From positions 1-64,000 of the forward strand of contig JAPJBO010000671.1 in NCBI GenBank assembly GCA_030068145.1: a stretch of 64,000 nt of DNA. The letters run 5' to 3'. This DNA is from Diplonema papillatum. Its lineage: Eukaryota; Euglenozoa; Diplonemea; Diplonemida; Diplonemidae. The position numbers and the translations under genes are program-made. How positions within the stretch are numbered: position 1 is the stretch's first letter; every line of letters starts with the position of its first letter. This document shows, piece after piece, positions 10,253 through 19,866 of this stretch. Below the pieces are notes generated by a model that saw only the letters and a list, made by a program, of their open reading frames with translations, searched no databases and was not told the origin of the DNA.

Positions 10253-11368
10253 CTAATAGGAGCCCATCGGGTCGTCCCCGGGGCGCGGGTTTTCAAGCGG
10301 TGACGTCCCCCCGCCGCCTTCTCCAACCCGCTCCCCAGGCTTGCTCTTTGCCGGTGGCGACACCGACATCTCGCCCTCTCGTTCTAGACCCCTCTTCGCT
10401 CCAACTGCGTCCTCTTTCTCCGCCCTTGCCTTTGCGCCTGTCTTCTCCTTCTCCCCTTTTCCCTTCTTGCCGGCTCCTCGCCCTTTCGGCGCGCCTCCCT
10501 TCCCTTTTTCGGTTACCTGCACTCCCTGTGGCCTGCATTCCTGGTCATTTCCGCTCTTCGACCGTTCGTCCGCTGCCTCGTCATCGGATGCGCTCGTCTC
10601 TCCGCGACTCGCTGCTCGGGCGTACGTTCTGGGGGTCCGCGGGGCGCCCGTCTCTCCCTCCACCAAAACGCCCAGTTCCCCGAAGCGTAGCTCCCTGGCT
10701 CCAATCTTGATCTGCAGACTCTGCAGTAGGGCCTCCTCTTCCTCCTCCAGCCCTTTCACCGCAAAGGTCGTCGTTGCCCGCGTTAGACCGTACGCCGGAA
10801 TCAGTTCGAATCCGCTTGTCACCCCAGCGTGGTTCAGGGCTAACTGGACTTCGTAGTCTGCCAGCGTCCTACTGAGTCCCACCACCCCGAATTCTCCCTT
10901 AAGCCTCTCTCTGTACGCCTCCTTGTCCCTCGCCGCCTGCTCTTTCGATTTAACGAAAACCCCATCCCGCTTTACCGCCATCCCTGCCGCGTCCAAACGC
11001 TCTGCGAAGGCGCCAATCTTCCCCTCTGACTCCCTGTCCGCGAATACTCGATACCCGGTGGCCGAGTGGCGCATAATCGCTGCCCGCATGCCTACCTTCT
11101 CCATGGCCTCGATGATGTCCTTGGGGGGGTTCGAAAACGGGTCCTCTCGCGCGGTTCGTCTCTGAAAAGCCTCCAATTCGATGCCGGGAGGGGGCGTGAT
11201 GATCCATGCCGCGGGGTTGATTGAGAAACGATGTTCAGCGGCCACTCTTGCAAGCAGGTCCAGGTCGCACCCGTCCTCCATCTCCAGCAGCTTGACCACG
11301 TTTCCTTTGTAGTAACCACCGGCGCTACGCACCTTCGACACTCCGGCCACCTTTCCAATGCTCTCCAT
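10253..11368 (-). CDS. Element B ORF1: nucleic-acid-binding-like protein, family not recognised
   Basis: The frame ends at TAG 10253 and is open to 12238. The first ATG downstream of the A18 run is 11368, giving 371 residues. I do not recognise a known domain. The first two thirds are an ordinary globular-looking mix with acidic and hydrophobic stretches. The last third is Lys/Gly/Glu-rich and low in complexity (GKGKGEKEKTG-like), suited to RNA binding. Position before ORF2 on the same strand marks it as ORF1 of element B. If translation starts upstream instead, the A18 run is read as six lysines. A function in element RNA packaging is inferred from position only. Confidence 0.6.
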   Translation of the reverse strand: MESIGKVAGVSKVRSAGGYYKGNVVKLLEMEDGCDLDLLARVAAEHRFSINPAAWIITPPPGIELEAFQRRTAREDPFSNPPKDIIEAMEKVGMRAAIMRHSATGYRVFADRESEGKIGAFAERLDAAGMAVKRDGVFVKSKEQAARDKEAYRERLKGEFGVVGLSRTLADYEVQLALNHAGVTSGFELIPAYGLTRATTTFAVKGLEEEEEALLQSLQIKIGARELRFGELGVLVEGETGAPRTPRTYARAASRGETSASDDEAADERSKSGNDQECRPQGVQVTEKGKGGAPKGRGAGKKGKGEKEKTGAKARAEKEDAVGAKRGLEREGEMSVSPPAKSKPGERVGEGGGGTSPLENPRPGDDPMGSY

Positions 11369-11468
11369 GACCTTCCCAACCTCCCCCACCTCGCCGCATA
11401 GTGAATACACCTTCGCCAACGCCTCATGCAGCTCGTCGTCTCCTATCAGCAGTACCTCCCCGTCGCTC

Positions 11469-11486
11469 TTTTTTTTTTTTTTTTTT
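11469..11486 (-). repeat. A18 run at the 5' side of element B
   Basis: Eighteen T on the plus strand directly precede (in minus-strand sense) the ORF1 body of element B. It is either the poly-A tail of an older unit lying to the right or an internal Lys-coding run of ORF1. The first reading would mirror the A28/element A junction at 6644. Confidence 0.5.
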
Positions 11487-12600
11487 GGCCTGTTTGTGTT
11501 TTTGCTGGTTGCATGGTGAGGGGGGTTGTGGGTGAACAAAAGAAAACCGCAAACCTTTGTGTGGCTTCTTGGCCACGAAAACAAAAGAAAACAGCATACC
11601 CTGAACCAAAACAAAAAAGGGCATACCGCACACAGGAGGCTGAAAGGGAAGAAACAGTGAACTGAGAGGAAACGGGTGGGGATGGAAGGGTGAACAGCAA
11701 AAGAAATGAACGAGAGAGACCCCCCAAAGGACTCCAAGGCAAAAGCGGTGAGGGTCCTGTTGTTTCTGCCCATCTCTTTCGCGGCCTCGCCCGTGTTTCG
11801 AATTCTTTTTAACACAAACAGCAAATGGCACAACCACACCACTGGCAGGCGCAGTTTTTGACCGCACCGGTTCACATTGAACCGGCGCCTGCCACCGTTT
11901 TTTTTTGAGCGGTAAGCCAGTGAAGTACCCATGTGCTGGCATCTGTGGTTCCTGTCTTTGGCCTTGCTGCGAAAGGGGCCTCCACGCTGCAGCTTTTTCT
12001 TTTCTGGGGGTTCAGCTGGGAGCCTGGAAAGGCCGCCGCTTCGCCACAAGCAACCCTTTCTCGCACAGACACAGGAAATTCCACAACTTTGGCCCCGCAA
12101 GAAAAGCCAAGCACCAAAGCAACCTCGCCTTCGCAGCAAGAAAGACCCACCGGGGAGTCCAGCCTTCCGGAAACGGAAACAGTTTGTCAAGCCGCTTCTG
12201 CCTTCGAGCCTTCGATATTCAACCTCTCCGCCCCACAAGGGGGCAGAACCAGCCTTCGGGTGAGGAAACGGTTTGTCAAGCCGCTTCTGCCTTCGAGCCT
12301 TCGATCTTCAACCTTTCCGCCCCACGAGGGAGCAGAGAGGTACTGCTTGCCTTGGCCGCGTTTCGAAAAACACGTTTCCAGGGGACACCGCGAGGAGGTG
12401 GCAAGTCAGATTTTGTCCCCCCCACGAGGAAGCAGAGAGGTACTGTGTGTCGAGCTCGTGCCATCAAGGCTTCTAAAGGCAAGTCCCTTCAAAAAGTTGG
12501 CTCACCAAGGCTTCTAAAGGCAAATCCCTTCAGAAAAGTTGGCTCACATCAAGGCTTCTGAAGGCAAGGCCCTTCAGCCAGGCCCTTGACCCGGCCAGTC
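11487..12600. repeat. Repeat-rich stretch: direct repeats at 12178-12330 and 12466-12580
   Basis: There is no convincing gene. A segment containing gtttgtcaagccgcttctgc and gccttcgat occurs twice, about 88 bases apart (near 12178-12235 and 12266-12323). The neighbouring 'cacgagg(g/a)agcagagaggtactg' appears again near 12420. A second array has three imperfect ~40-base units beginning 'aaggcttct(a/g)aaggcaa' (about 12466-12580). It could be the body of an older retroelement whose tail is the A18 run. Confidence 0.5.
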
Positions 12601-13430
12601 ACTTCAGGAACATTGATTCCATACATTGATTGTGCAAAAACCCGCCACAAAACAAGCCCGACAACCCACAAAGGACCCTACATCATCCGGAAAATGTCGC
12701 CAAAAAGCCAGGACCCAATCAAGACCCAAGGGGGATCCCAAATTGCCGGAAGAAGAAGGGGTAGCCAGAAACCCTGGAATCCAACAACTTAGGTGCCCCA
12801 AATCGGGCTGGAATTCCAGAAGAAGTGGTCGGATGGTGGTTTACTCGGATAACACAAAGAAGAGCCGGGCTGTCCCCAAAGTATACACTTCTGAGTTTGC
12901 AAAGCCTCCAGGCCTCCCTTCACATCCCAGCAAGATGTGCTGAAAACAAGAACGTCTGAAACACAAGTCTACACAACGGTCACCTGTTGTGACACCATAT
13001 CCCATTTTAGAAAATCAGAGGCGGACATGTAGACCAAGAGCCGATAAGGACCCAATCAGGACCCAAAAAGAACCCGATGAGGAAGCCAAACCCCAAATGG
13101 ACCTAAGAGGAACATATGAACGACAAGGCACAGATAGTCGAGGTAGATGCACCGCCGACCGCATGCTGCACTCGTGGTCACTCTGGGTGCTGTGTATGAC
13201 TGTGCCCGAATGCCTTCGGGTACCGAGACTGTGGTGAAGGTGGTGCCGGTGAGATGTAACAAGAAGTGTGCATCTGTTGATTAGTGCACGTGTGGTCTCA
13301 ATCTGATAAATTTGAGGACAAGTAGTACATTCAGTATAGCAAGAGAGAGGAGAAATGTGGACGAGAATGTCAGTCAGTGACCAGATGGAAACAGGAACGC
13401 ATCGTGAGAATTGTCTTGTAACACAATATG
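12601..13430. other. No gene recognised; downstream flank of eL29
   Basis: Short frames only, with no motif I can name. The part adjoining 13431 would hold the eL29 3' UTR and polyadenylation signals. Confidence 0.4.
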
Positions 13431-14612
13431 CTATTCCTTTGTCTGCCTGGCTTTGATCGAACCTTTCAAGGAGAATCTCTGGTTCTTCCTGAGCTTCGGC
13501 TCTTGACCTGTTGCATGTATTTTGTGTACTGCATTGCGAGCAAAAACAAGAGTGCACTATGGCTTTGTTGAACAACTCTTACGTGAAGCTTTCTACTGTT
13601 AACCCCTTGGAGCCCTCTGAGGGGTGGAGGTTGTTCGAGGCGTGCGGAAAGCCTCCTGCGAAACTCTGGGCCGAGCTCAAGAGCTATGTAACGCCACTAC
13701 AGGGAAGCTGGTTGAAAAGATGTCTGAGGAAATATCTTCACAGCGGCAAACATGGATTATTCATGTGTCTCCAATCTGTGAGCACAGTGACCGAACTGCA
13801 GTGACCGAACTGCAGTGAGGCTTCACAGTACTGCCCGCCTGCCAACCCAGCTGAACAACCCGGCAATAACTAAATATGGGTAGGAGTGAATTAGAAGAGT
13901 GCTAGGCCTGTGCGCTTTCGGCACTCTGCTTGTGACTCGTGAGATGGCCTTGCATGCAGGGATCTGCACTCAAGAAGTGGAGGCAACGCCGAGAAGAGAT
14001 GCTTGAGACGAGATTGAAGAAGACTCTGATGAAGACCACAGCACTGTGGTTGGTAGCCGCAAAGCTTACAGAGCCCTTCAAAATCGGTACCAGCACCATC
14101 AAGACCTTCGACAAAACCCCACCGTGATCCAGTTTGAGCAGCCTTATGGCCGTACACGGTGAACTCCAGCAACTTTTGCTCGAGTGAAACCAGACTCTCC
14201 GCAAGCGGGTGTGCCACACCCGCAAATAGGGTGTGCCACACCCGGAAATAGGGTGTGAATAGGGTTTGCACACCCTATTTCCGGGTGTGGCCACACGCAC
14301 TTGAGGCTGGACTTTAGCTCGAGCCAAAGTTGCTGGAGTTTACCGTGTAGGACACTTTCCGAGCTATCAGGTATAGACTGACTCGATACGAGTCAGGAGC
14401 GTTAATTGGTCAGTCTATACCTGACAGGGTCATTTTCATTAGATATTCGATACGAGTCAGGAGCGTTAATTGATATCTAATGAAAATGACCCTGCAAACA
14501 AAGTGTACATACCCTTCTTCGAGATATAGCGCTCTCGCTTCGGCTTCTTAATGCCGTTTCGGTGCGCCTTGTAGTTTTGGTTGTGGTTCGTGTGGTTCTT
14601 CGACTTTGCCAT
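13431..14612 (-). CDS. RPL29: 60S ribosomal protein eL29, two exons
   Basis: This is a small basic protein of the large ribosomal subunit. Exon 1 (14612-14513) starts with ATG and encodes [20 protein letters not shown] and then [13 protein letters not shown], an almost exact match to the conserved eL29 N terminus. The intron begins gtatgt at 14512 and ends caacag at 13508 (1005 bases). Exon 2 (13507-13431) reads [19 protein letters not shown] and ends in TAG. The joined protein has 58 residues; yeast eL29 has 59. The phase is consistent (33 codons plus one base, then two bases plus 25 codons including the stop). The gene is too short and too split to show up as a long frame. The intron carries a MITE and two hairpins, annotated separately. 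Transcription is leftward, away from the foldback element. Confidence 0.95.
14155..14347. mobile_element. MITE with ~30-bp inverted repeats and TA flanks, inside the eL29 intron
   Basis: The left end begins cacggtgaactccagcaact and the right end is its inverted copy with two or three mismatches, each running about 30 bases to a ctcgag site. TA dinucleotides flank both ends (14153-14154 and 14348-14349), as in Tc1/mariner-type insertions. The interior is itself palindromic: gggtgtgccacacccggaa faces its complement near 14262-14290, so the whole 193 bases can fold. There is no coding capacity. A related end (ggctggagttcaccgtgtat) lies near 17612-17633. Confidence 0.75.
14367..14494. repeat. Twin hairpins with different stems and an identical 26-nt loop
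   Basis: Hairpin 1 has arms 14367-14382 and 14409-14424 (16 bp, tcaggtatagactgac and its complement) around loop 14383-14408. Hairpin 2 has arms 14425-14446 and 14473-14494 (22 bp, beginning cagggtcattttcattag) around loop 14447-14472. The two 26-nt loops (tcgatacgagtc...ttaattg) are identical base for base, while the arms are unrelated. Hairpin 2 starts on the base after hairpin 1 ends. The array lies 17 bases inside the 5' splice site of the eL29 intron. Confidence 0.95.
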
Positions 14613-14874
14613 CTTATTTTTCTTTAATACCAGTGACTATGCTGTTCGGGTTTTAGTGAGGATATAAGAGAAAACAGCCAGGGATTCAAGAGAAAACCTT
14701 AGGGAATATTACCCCCCAAATCTCCTTTTTTTGGCGGTGATTACGCTCGAGTATGCTCGATCAGGCTACACACCACGTGTGAAGAGATAACCGCACCGTC
14801 GGCGATGCAGATTATCGCCACAGATTCTTTGCATTCTAACCCAAACGATCATGTTTTTATTTTTATTTGAAAAG
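14613..14874. promoter_or_regulatory. Upstream region of eL29 (presumed promoter)
   Basis: About 260 bases lie between the eL29 start codon and the foldback element. A motif 'ataagagaaaac' near 14662 recurs in the palindrome at 19453-19486. No TATA box can be assigned with confidence. Short self-complementary parts (gcgatgcagattatcgcc) are present. Confidence 0.35.
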
Positions 14875-16668
14875 AGACAAAACCATATCGGAAGCACTTA
14901 AGTGGGGAAAATATTTATCGGAACGTTTCCGATAAATATTTTTTTGTTTCCGATAAATATTTTTTGTTTCCGATAAATATTTTTTTTGTTTCCGATAAAT
15001 ATTTTTTGTTTCCGATAAATATTTTTCTGTTTCCGATAAATATTTTTTTGTTTCCGATAAATATTTTTTTGTTTCCGATAAATATTTTTTTGTTTCCGAT
15101 AAATATTTTTTTGTTTCCGATAAATATTTTTTGTTTCCGATAAATATTTTTTGTTTCCGATAAATATTTTTGATACGGGTTCCTGGGGACTAGTCCCCAG
15201 TGCGAAATGTGCCCAAGGGGAGTCCCATTGGGCAAGCAATTTCATTGGATTTTGCGAGGACCCTAAGTAATCCGGAGCCAGTGTGATAGACCTCTGTGAT
15301 GTGGGCCGCTTCACTGCTCGTCTGCATGTGGACTGCTCTGTACCTGTGCCTTCTCCGCGCTTGCAGCTTTTCAAGCCGGCCACGCCTGCTTTCCCTTTTC
15401 TGTCTTTCGACCTCGGTGATCCCTCGCGGGCGTCCTGCTGTGCCATCTGAATCTCCTCGCCTTCCTTCCTGGTTTGCTTGGCACCCTCTGCTCGCGCAGC
15501 TTGCGGCGCGGGTCTCTTCAGAGCCGGTCGTCTTCGTGTGCGCTGTTCTGTCATCGCTTGCCTGTGTTGCTGATTTCTGCAACAAAGGCAGTTTTGGCCC
15601 GTGAAATGGGCTAGTCTTTATTGTGTGAGTGCTTTTGTCTCCAGGATTGAAATGAGGCTGACGCGGAAAATCCTACCGTCCGACATGGCACAAGTCAAGG
15701 GAAACAAATATTTTACGGGAACTAGTATGCACGGCAGCCCCGATACTACTAAGCCCCGTTGGCATACTTACACTCCATGGCTGCCTCGATGGCACCAAAT
15801 CCGTAGTCGTGGTTAGACATTTTCAGGTAGGAGGATGTTACCTGGTCAGGACCGCATGCAGTTTTGTCGTATTGGGGCCGCGTAGGACCCGGATGAAGTC
15901 GTTGCGAATACACACAACAGATCAACGAAGGGTAGAACTGGGGAACATGCAGATCAGACGGAAGTAGAATGTGCAAACTTATCCTTTTCTTGACTTGCCG
16001 TTCTGAAAGCTGTTGAGGGGCCCCTACGTAGGTTCTCGCATGATTCGTTCGCCTTTGTAACACTATCCGTTTGTAGTAAGCTTTGCAGTTGTGTTCTTGC
16101 AATATCTAGCCGAATGGTGGGTGGCGGATTTCCGCGCTCGTGCGCAAGACGCAGTTTTACTGCAACTGCAGTGTAAGCCGAACCCGGTTCGTGACCTTTG
16201 TCGCGGTGAAGTGGTACAAAGTCTTCAGCTTTCAGATCCGGATACTGCTCAATGCAACCAGATAGTTAGATGTCACTTGATGGATACCCGTGTGCTGCAT
16301 TCGAAAAGGTTTGCGTATCTGGTGTTGAAAATTGAACAGCCTTTGCTGGGGAGGCTTTCGACCCGAAACTAGATAGAAAAACGATCGTATTTGGCTTCGT
16401 CGCGGTCGTCCACGGGACGAAGTAGGTGAACCTACTGTCAAAGTGATCAATACTTATCGGAAACAGAAAAATATTTATCGGAAACAAAAAAATATTTATC
16501 GGAAACAAAAAATATTTATCGGAAACAAAAAAATATTTATCGGAAACAAAAAAAATATTTATCGGAAACAAAAAAAAATATTTATCGGAAACAAAAAAAA
16601 TATTTATCGGAAACAGTTTCCGATAAATATTTTCCCGACTTAAGTGCTTCCCTTATGGTTTTCTCCGT
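14875..16668. mobile_element. Foldback-type element with terminal arrays of a ~20-bp repeat in inverse orientation
   Basis: The left arm (about 14907-15172) is a tandem array of roughly 13 copies of gtttccgataaatattttt. The right arm (about 16452-16634) is the same unit inverted, 8 or so copies. Beyond the arrays the ends also match in inverse: aaaaccatat.ggaagcacttaagt on the left and acttaagtgcttcc.ttatggtttt on the right. Units differ mainly in T/A-run length. The 1.3-kb centre (15175-16440) has short frames in both directions but no transposase I recognise. The structure is that of foldback/long-TIR elements mobilised in trans. Confidence 0.8.
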
Positions 16669-16734
16669 TTATTTTTTTACTTGGCTGCTTTTGTCCATGA
16701 AAGAGAAAGGACGGGGTGCCTTAAGAAGAGGAAG

Positions 16735-17124
16735 AGGAAGAGGAAGAAACGGAAACATATTTGCAGTGCAACTTTTGTGGAAAAAAAACTGTGGAATTCT
16801 CGATGGCTGCCCATATCGACGCAGCACATCGCGACCGCATTCAATGCCACTGCATGGCTGAATGCCCTGAATGTCGTGCAGCTGGAATGAGTCAGCATGT
16901 CCAAAAAAAAAGCATCCTGTGCTCTCTTCGATGAGCCTCTTCGATGCAAGCTGTGCTGGAGAAAGCTTGGATCAAAGGGTGTGTACATCCGCCAGCACAT
17001 GACAACTCGCTCTGATCGAAGACTTGATCTGTCCTTCCTTTGCAAGTTCCCAGAAAGTTATGCTATGTTTGCTTTATCGCCGGTTGTTCTCGAGTCCTTT
17101 TTCTCCTTGTTGTTGTCCACCTGC
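16735..17124 (+). pseudogene. Broken C2H2 zinc-finger gene fragment
   Basis: One frame reads CNFCGKKTVEFSMAAHIDAAH, a clear C-x2-C-x12-H-x4-H finger, followed by CHCMAECPEC and SQH. It stops shortly after an A9 run near 16903. The neighbouring frame continues past that run with CKLCWRKLGSKGVYIRQH, a further finger-like unit, then ends near 17124. No start codon precedes the first finger in frame (a TAA lies at about 16722), and an acidic Glu run leads into it. It looks like a decayed DNA-binding gene, possibly from the retroelement remnant to its right. Confidence 0.5.
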
Positions 17125-17739
17125 TGACGCACGCTCCAGACCGCCGCCACAAGAAATCCCCCACAGTCTGCAGTTTGGGGTCCACACAACGGTGGATAAC
17201 GGTGGAACCCCACGATCTGTCAAAGTTCCGAATCACACTATGAGATCACTGCTGTTGCACATAGAGTCTAACAATCAAGAAAAGGTAGACACAGCAAAGA
17301 ATGCGTAATTTTGTTGTTGACACCCAATAAAACCAGGGCCCCAGTAACAAGCGAAACTGGCCCTACCCCATGAGAGAAGGGAACTGGGAGACGTATTCTG
17401 AGGTTACTCAATCAAACAAACATGATCCAGAGGGGTTTGAGGTTCAAAAGGAATGTTGCATTCCAAAAGAAACAAGGCCGGTCCAGAATACCGATGAGTA
17501 CCAAGGAATTTCCACCGAAATCCCCTGTTTCCACGCCCGCTTTGCGGATGTCACATGCCCTTTGCGGGTGTGACCACACCCTCTCCTAGGACCTCCCGAT
17601 CCAATCCATCTCAGAGGCTGGAGTTCACCGTGTATGGGTCGACAACATCCGATATGCCGGAAAAAGGTCGAAGGCTGGACCAGACCGCTGTTGATTGCGA
17701 TCTGACGTGGAAGCCCTCCGACTCGCAGACGGCAGCCAC

Positions 17740-18535
17740 GCGGTATGAGTTCATCGGGGTCGATTAGACCATGCTGCTCACTGTGTTGCAGTCTCGCGGA
17801 AGCTATGTCGGAAGCTTATGGAAGCGCGTTACACGCTGAAGTCGTCGTCAACAATGCGGGTTTCCGAGCTCGAAACTCTTGGTGGTCGTTTGCTGCAGTT
17901 GCTGGAATCTTTCCAGGCTCTTTTTGGTTTGCACTGAAATTCTTTCGGCGTGTTACTAACTCTTTGAACCGGGGTGCACGACTGCCCTCTGATACGGTGG
18001 AGGTGTCTCCCTGTGTGCGATTGTCCCTTCAAGAGTGGATCGACTCGGTTGAAGCCGAGGGCCGTCCCCGTTCTGCAACAATCCCCGCGCATCACGGCCT
18101 TTGTGGACGCGATCAAGTAAGGCTGGGGCGGTATTCTTGTCGATTCGAGGACAATGGAGGTGACCGTCCTGGGGGGGTCCTGGAATTCCGCAGAGCTTGT
18201 TGCATATCAACGAGCTGGAGGCAATCGCTTTCAAGTTGGTTGTCCTCGCTCTTCCAGTTTCGGTTAAAGGTGGGAGAGTCGACACACAGTGGAAGGAGTC
18301 CCGTAAAGGGTCCTGTTTGAAGAGTGCCGTGTTGAATGATGCGGTAGTCAAAGGACTGGAACGTGTGCGTTCCTTAAACTGTGCTCTTTCCGTGCGATGG
18401 GTCAGGAGTGAAGGCAACCCTGCGGACTTGCCATCACGCGTGCCACTGAGCATGATTGGCGCTGATGCGCTCGATTCAATTGTACTTGCGGTGGGGCAGT
18501 TTCTCACTGGCGTTGTGGTGGATGGAAGGTGACCT
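17740..18535 (+). pseudogene. Decayed reverse transcriptase/RNase H region, DIRS-like
   Basis: Conserved pieces appear in alternating plus-strand frames, so this is a relic. In order: EFIGVD, then a Lys/Arg-rich connection ending VSELETLGGRLLQLLESF, then TAFVDAIK.GWGGILVD (the RNase H first strand). After these come LHINELEAIAFKLVV and LSVRWVRSEGNPADLPSRV (the closing NPAD.SR motif). This order is typical of the RT connection and RNase H of DIRS-like and related retroelements. At least three frameshifts or stops interrupt it. The tyrosine recombinase expected for DIRS is not recognised downstream, so the family call is tentative. Confidence 0.45.
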
Positions 18536-19099
18536 CGCCCAAGCTCGTTTCCCCGGGTTGAGGCAGTCACTCAACATTCCCTTCCACTAGTGTTATCAGC
18601 TACAATGACGTGTTCTTACTTTTCCCTTTCTTCTAGGCAGTTCTCGTCAGACAATACAAAGAGCAGAAAACTCCACCTTCTCGTTATTTTCCGCTGCGAA
18701 AAGACGCTGGAGTGGCTCATCTGTGACTTGAGGATGGTTCTGTTTGCGGAAAAGCTCGATCGTTGTGACTCTTCAAGCAGTACGTCGAGTCCCCCAAGCT
18801 GTGGAAACTTTAGGATTGGCGAGACAAGCTTTCGCAAGACAACGGGTGGGCAGACGAGCTCACCATCTTCTTGGCAGCGGTTGTCTTCATCATTTCGGTC
18901 CTTATGGCCAGATCCTCCCCCAGGATCTCCATGTGCACAACTCTGCCGACCCACTTGCGACAATCTACTTGGTTCACGAGGATGACCTGCTGAAGGAGAA
19001 GTGTGCAGGATTCCGTTGTACCAGCGCTTCGAAACCCGTCTTCAGTGATACCCTACCACACCTCGCCCACAATAGAATAGTGCCCTTTGTTCACCTTTA
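18536..19099. other. No gene recognised; possible continuation of the retroelement relic
   Basis: Only broken short frames are present. A plus-strand stretch near 18750-19000 could be a decayed continuation of the RT/RNase H relic, but no motif can be named. Confidence 0.3.
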
Positions 19100-19295
19100 T
19101 CCATCACGCGCGCCCGCTCCCTGCTCACCATCAGTCACGTGCGCCCCCGACCTCTCTCACACCACCATCAATCACGTGCGCCCCGACCTCCCCTGCTCAC
19201 ACCACCATCAATCACATGCGCCCCCCACCTCCCCTGTTCTCACCATTATCATCAATCACGTGTGCTTCCCTCTCCTGCTCACGCTATCAGTAATG
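19100..19295 (+). repeat. Tandem array of ~50-bp units (caccatcaatcacgtgcgcc)
   Basis: Four to five imperfect copies of a unit containing accaccatcaatcacgtgcg and cccgacctcccctgctc. Any frames in it are repeat artefacts. Confidence 0.7.
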
Positions 19296-19452
19296 TGAGT
19301 CCTTTCCCCTGCCATCACCACTTCGCCACTGCCCCGCAACTTTCGCCAATCGTGTGCCTTTCCACTTATCGAACCAAATTCCAGCCCAACTGTACTCAAT
19401 TTTACTCAGGACTCCTTTTCTCTTATATCCCTAAAGAGTATCCTTAATGCCA

Positions 19453-19486
19453 TTCTCTTATATCCCTAATTAGGGATATAAGAGAA
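19453..19486. repeat. 34-base perfect palindrome (ttctcttatatccctaa and its complement)
   Basis: A perfect inverted repeat with no spacer. The half-site also occurs singly at 19421-19437 and, in part, near 14662, so it may be the end sequence of a small dispersed element. Confidence 0.75.
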
Positions 19487-19866
19487 AACTTTTTCAACCC
19501 TAGGGATAAGGTACTCACCTAAGAGGACCGGCTCTTGATATGTATCTTATCTTGTGGCAGCTGGCTCTCTCCCATCTTTCTGATATGATCCGAGATGTAA
19601 AAGTGACAAGTTGGCACCCGCAAACCGAACCCACAACCCCAGGAAATTGGTTGCCTGGTTTTCTCATCAAAGCATCGTTTGAGCATCTCCGGTGGTGTTG
19701 AGCTGGGCTGCACTGTGTAAGACAAATAAAAACCAACAGAACATGAAGTTTGCGGGCTAGAAATGGAAGGTGTCAAGTGGTGGTTCAGCTTGACCACACT
19801 ATTCAGCACCTGATGGATGCGGTTACAACCGAATGTGGCCAGGTGAGTAGATTGCTGTGATCGTCA

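Larger units (their letters stand above)
6644..11468 (-). mobile_element. Element B: AP-endonuclease non-LTR retrotransposon with RNase H
   Basis: This is an apparently complete minus-strand element of about 4.8 kb: ORF1 (ending 10253), a spacer of roughly 240 bases, ORF2 (6753-10013), an 80-base 3' UTR and a 28-base poly-A tail. ORF2 is one unbroken frame with endonuclease, reverse transcriptase and RNase H catalytic residues in place, so the copy is either young or under constraint. The domain order APE-RT-RNase H is that of I-clade-like LINEs. The 5' boundary is uncertain. It is placed at the end of the A18 run (11469-11486), which may be the tail of another unit, but the ORF1 frame is open across that run, so the element may begin further right. 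Confidence 0.75.

Noticed and set aside
14907..16634. CRISPR-like repeat array
   Set aside because: The units are contiguous with no unique spacers, the arms are inverted, and the context is eukaryotic.
18590..19300. A tyrosine recombinase downstream of the RNase H relic
   Set aside because: I looked for the R..HxxR..Y pattern in the plus-strand frames and could not identify it; the DIRS label therefore stays tentative.
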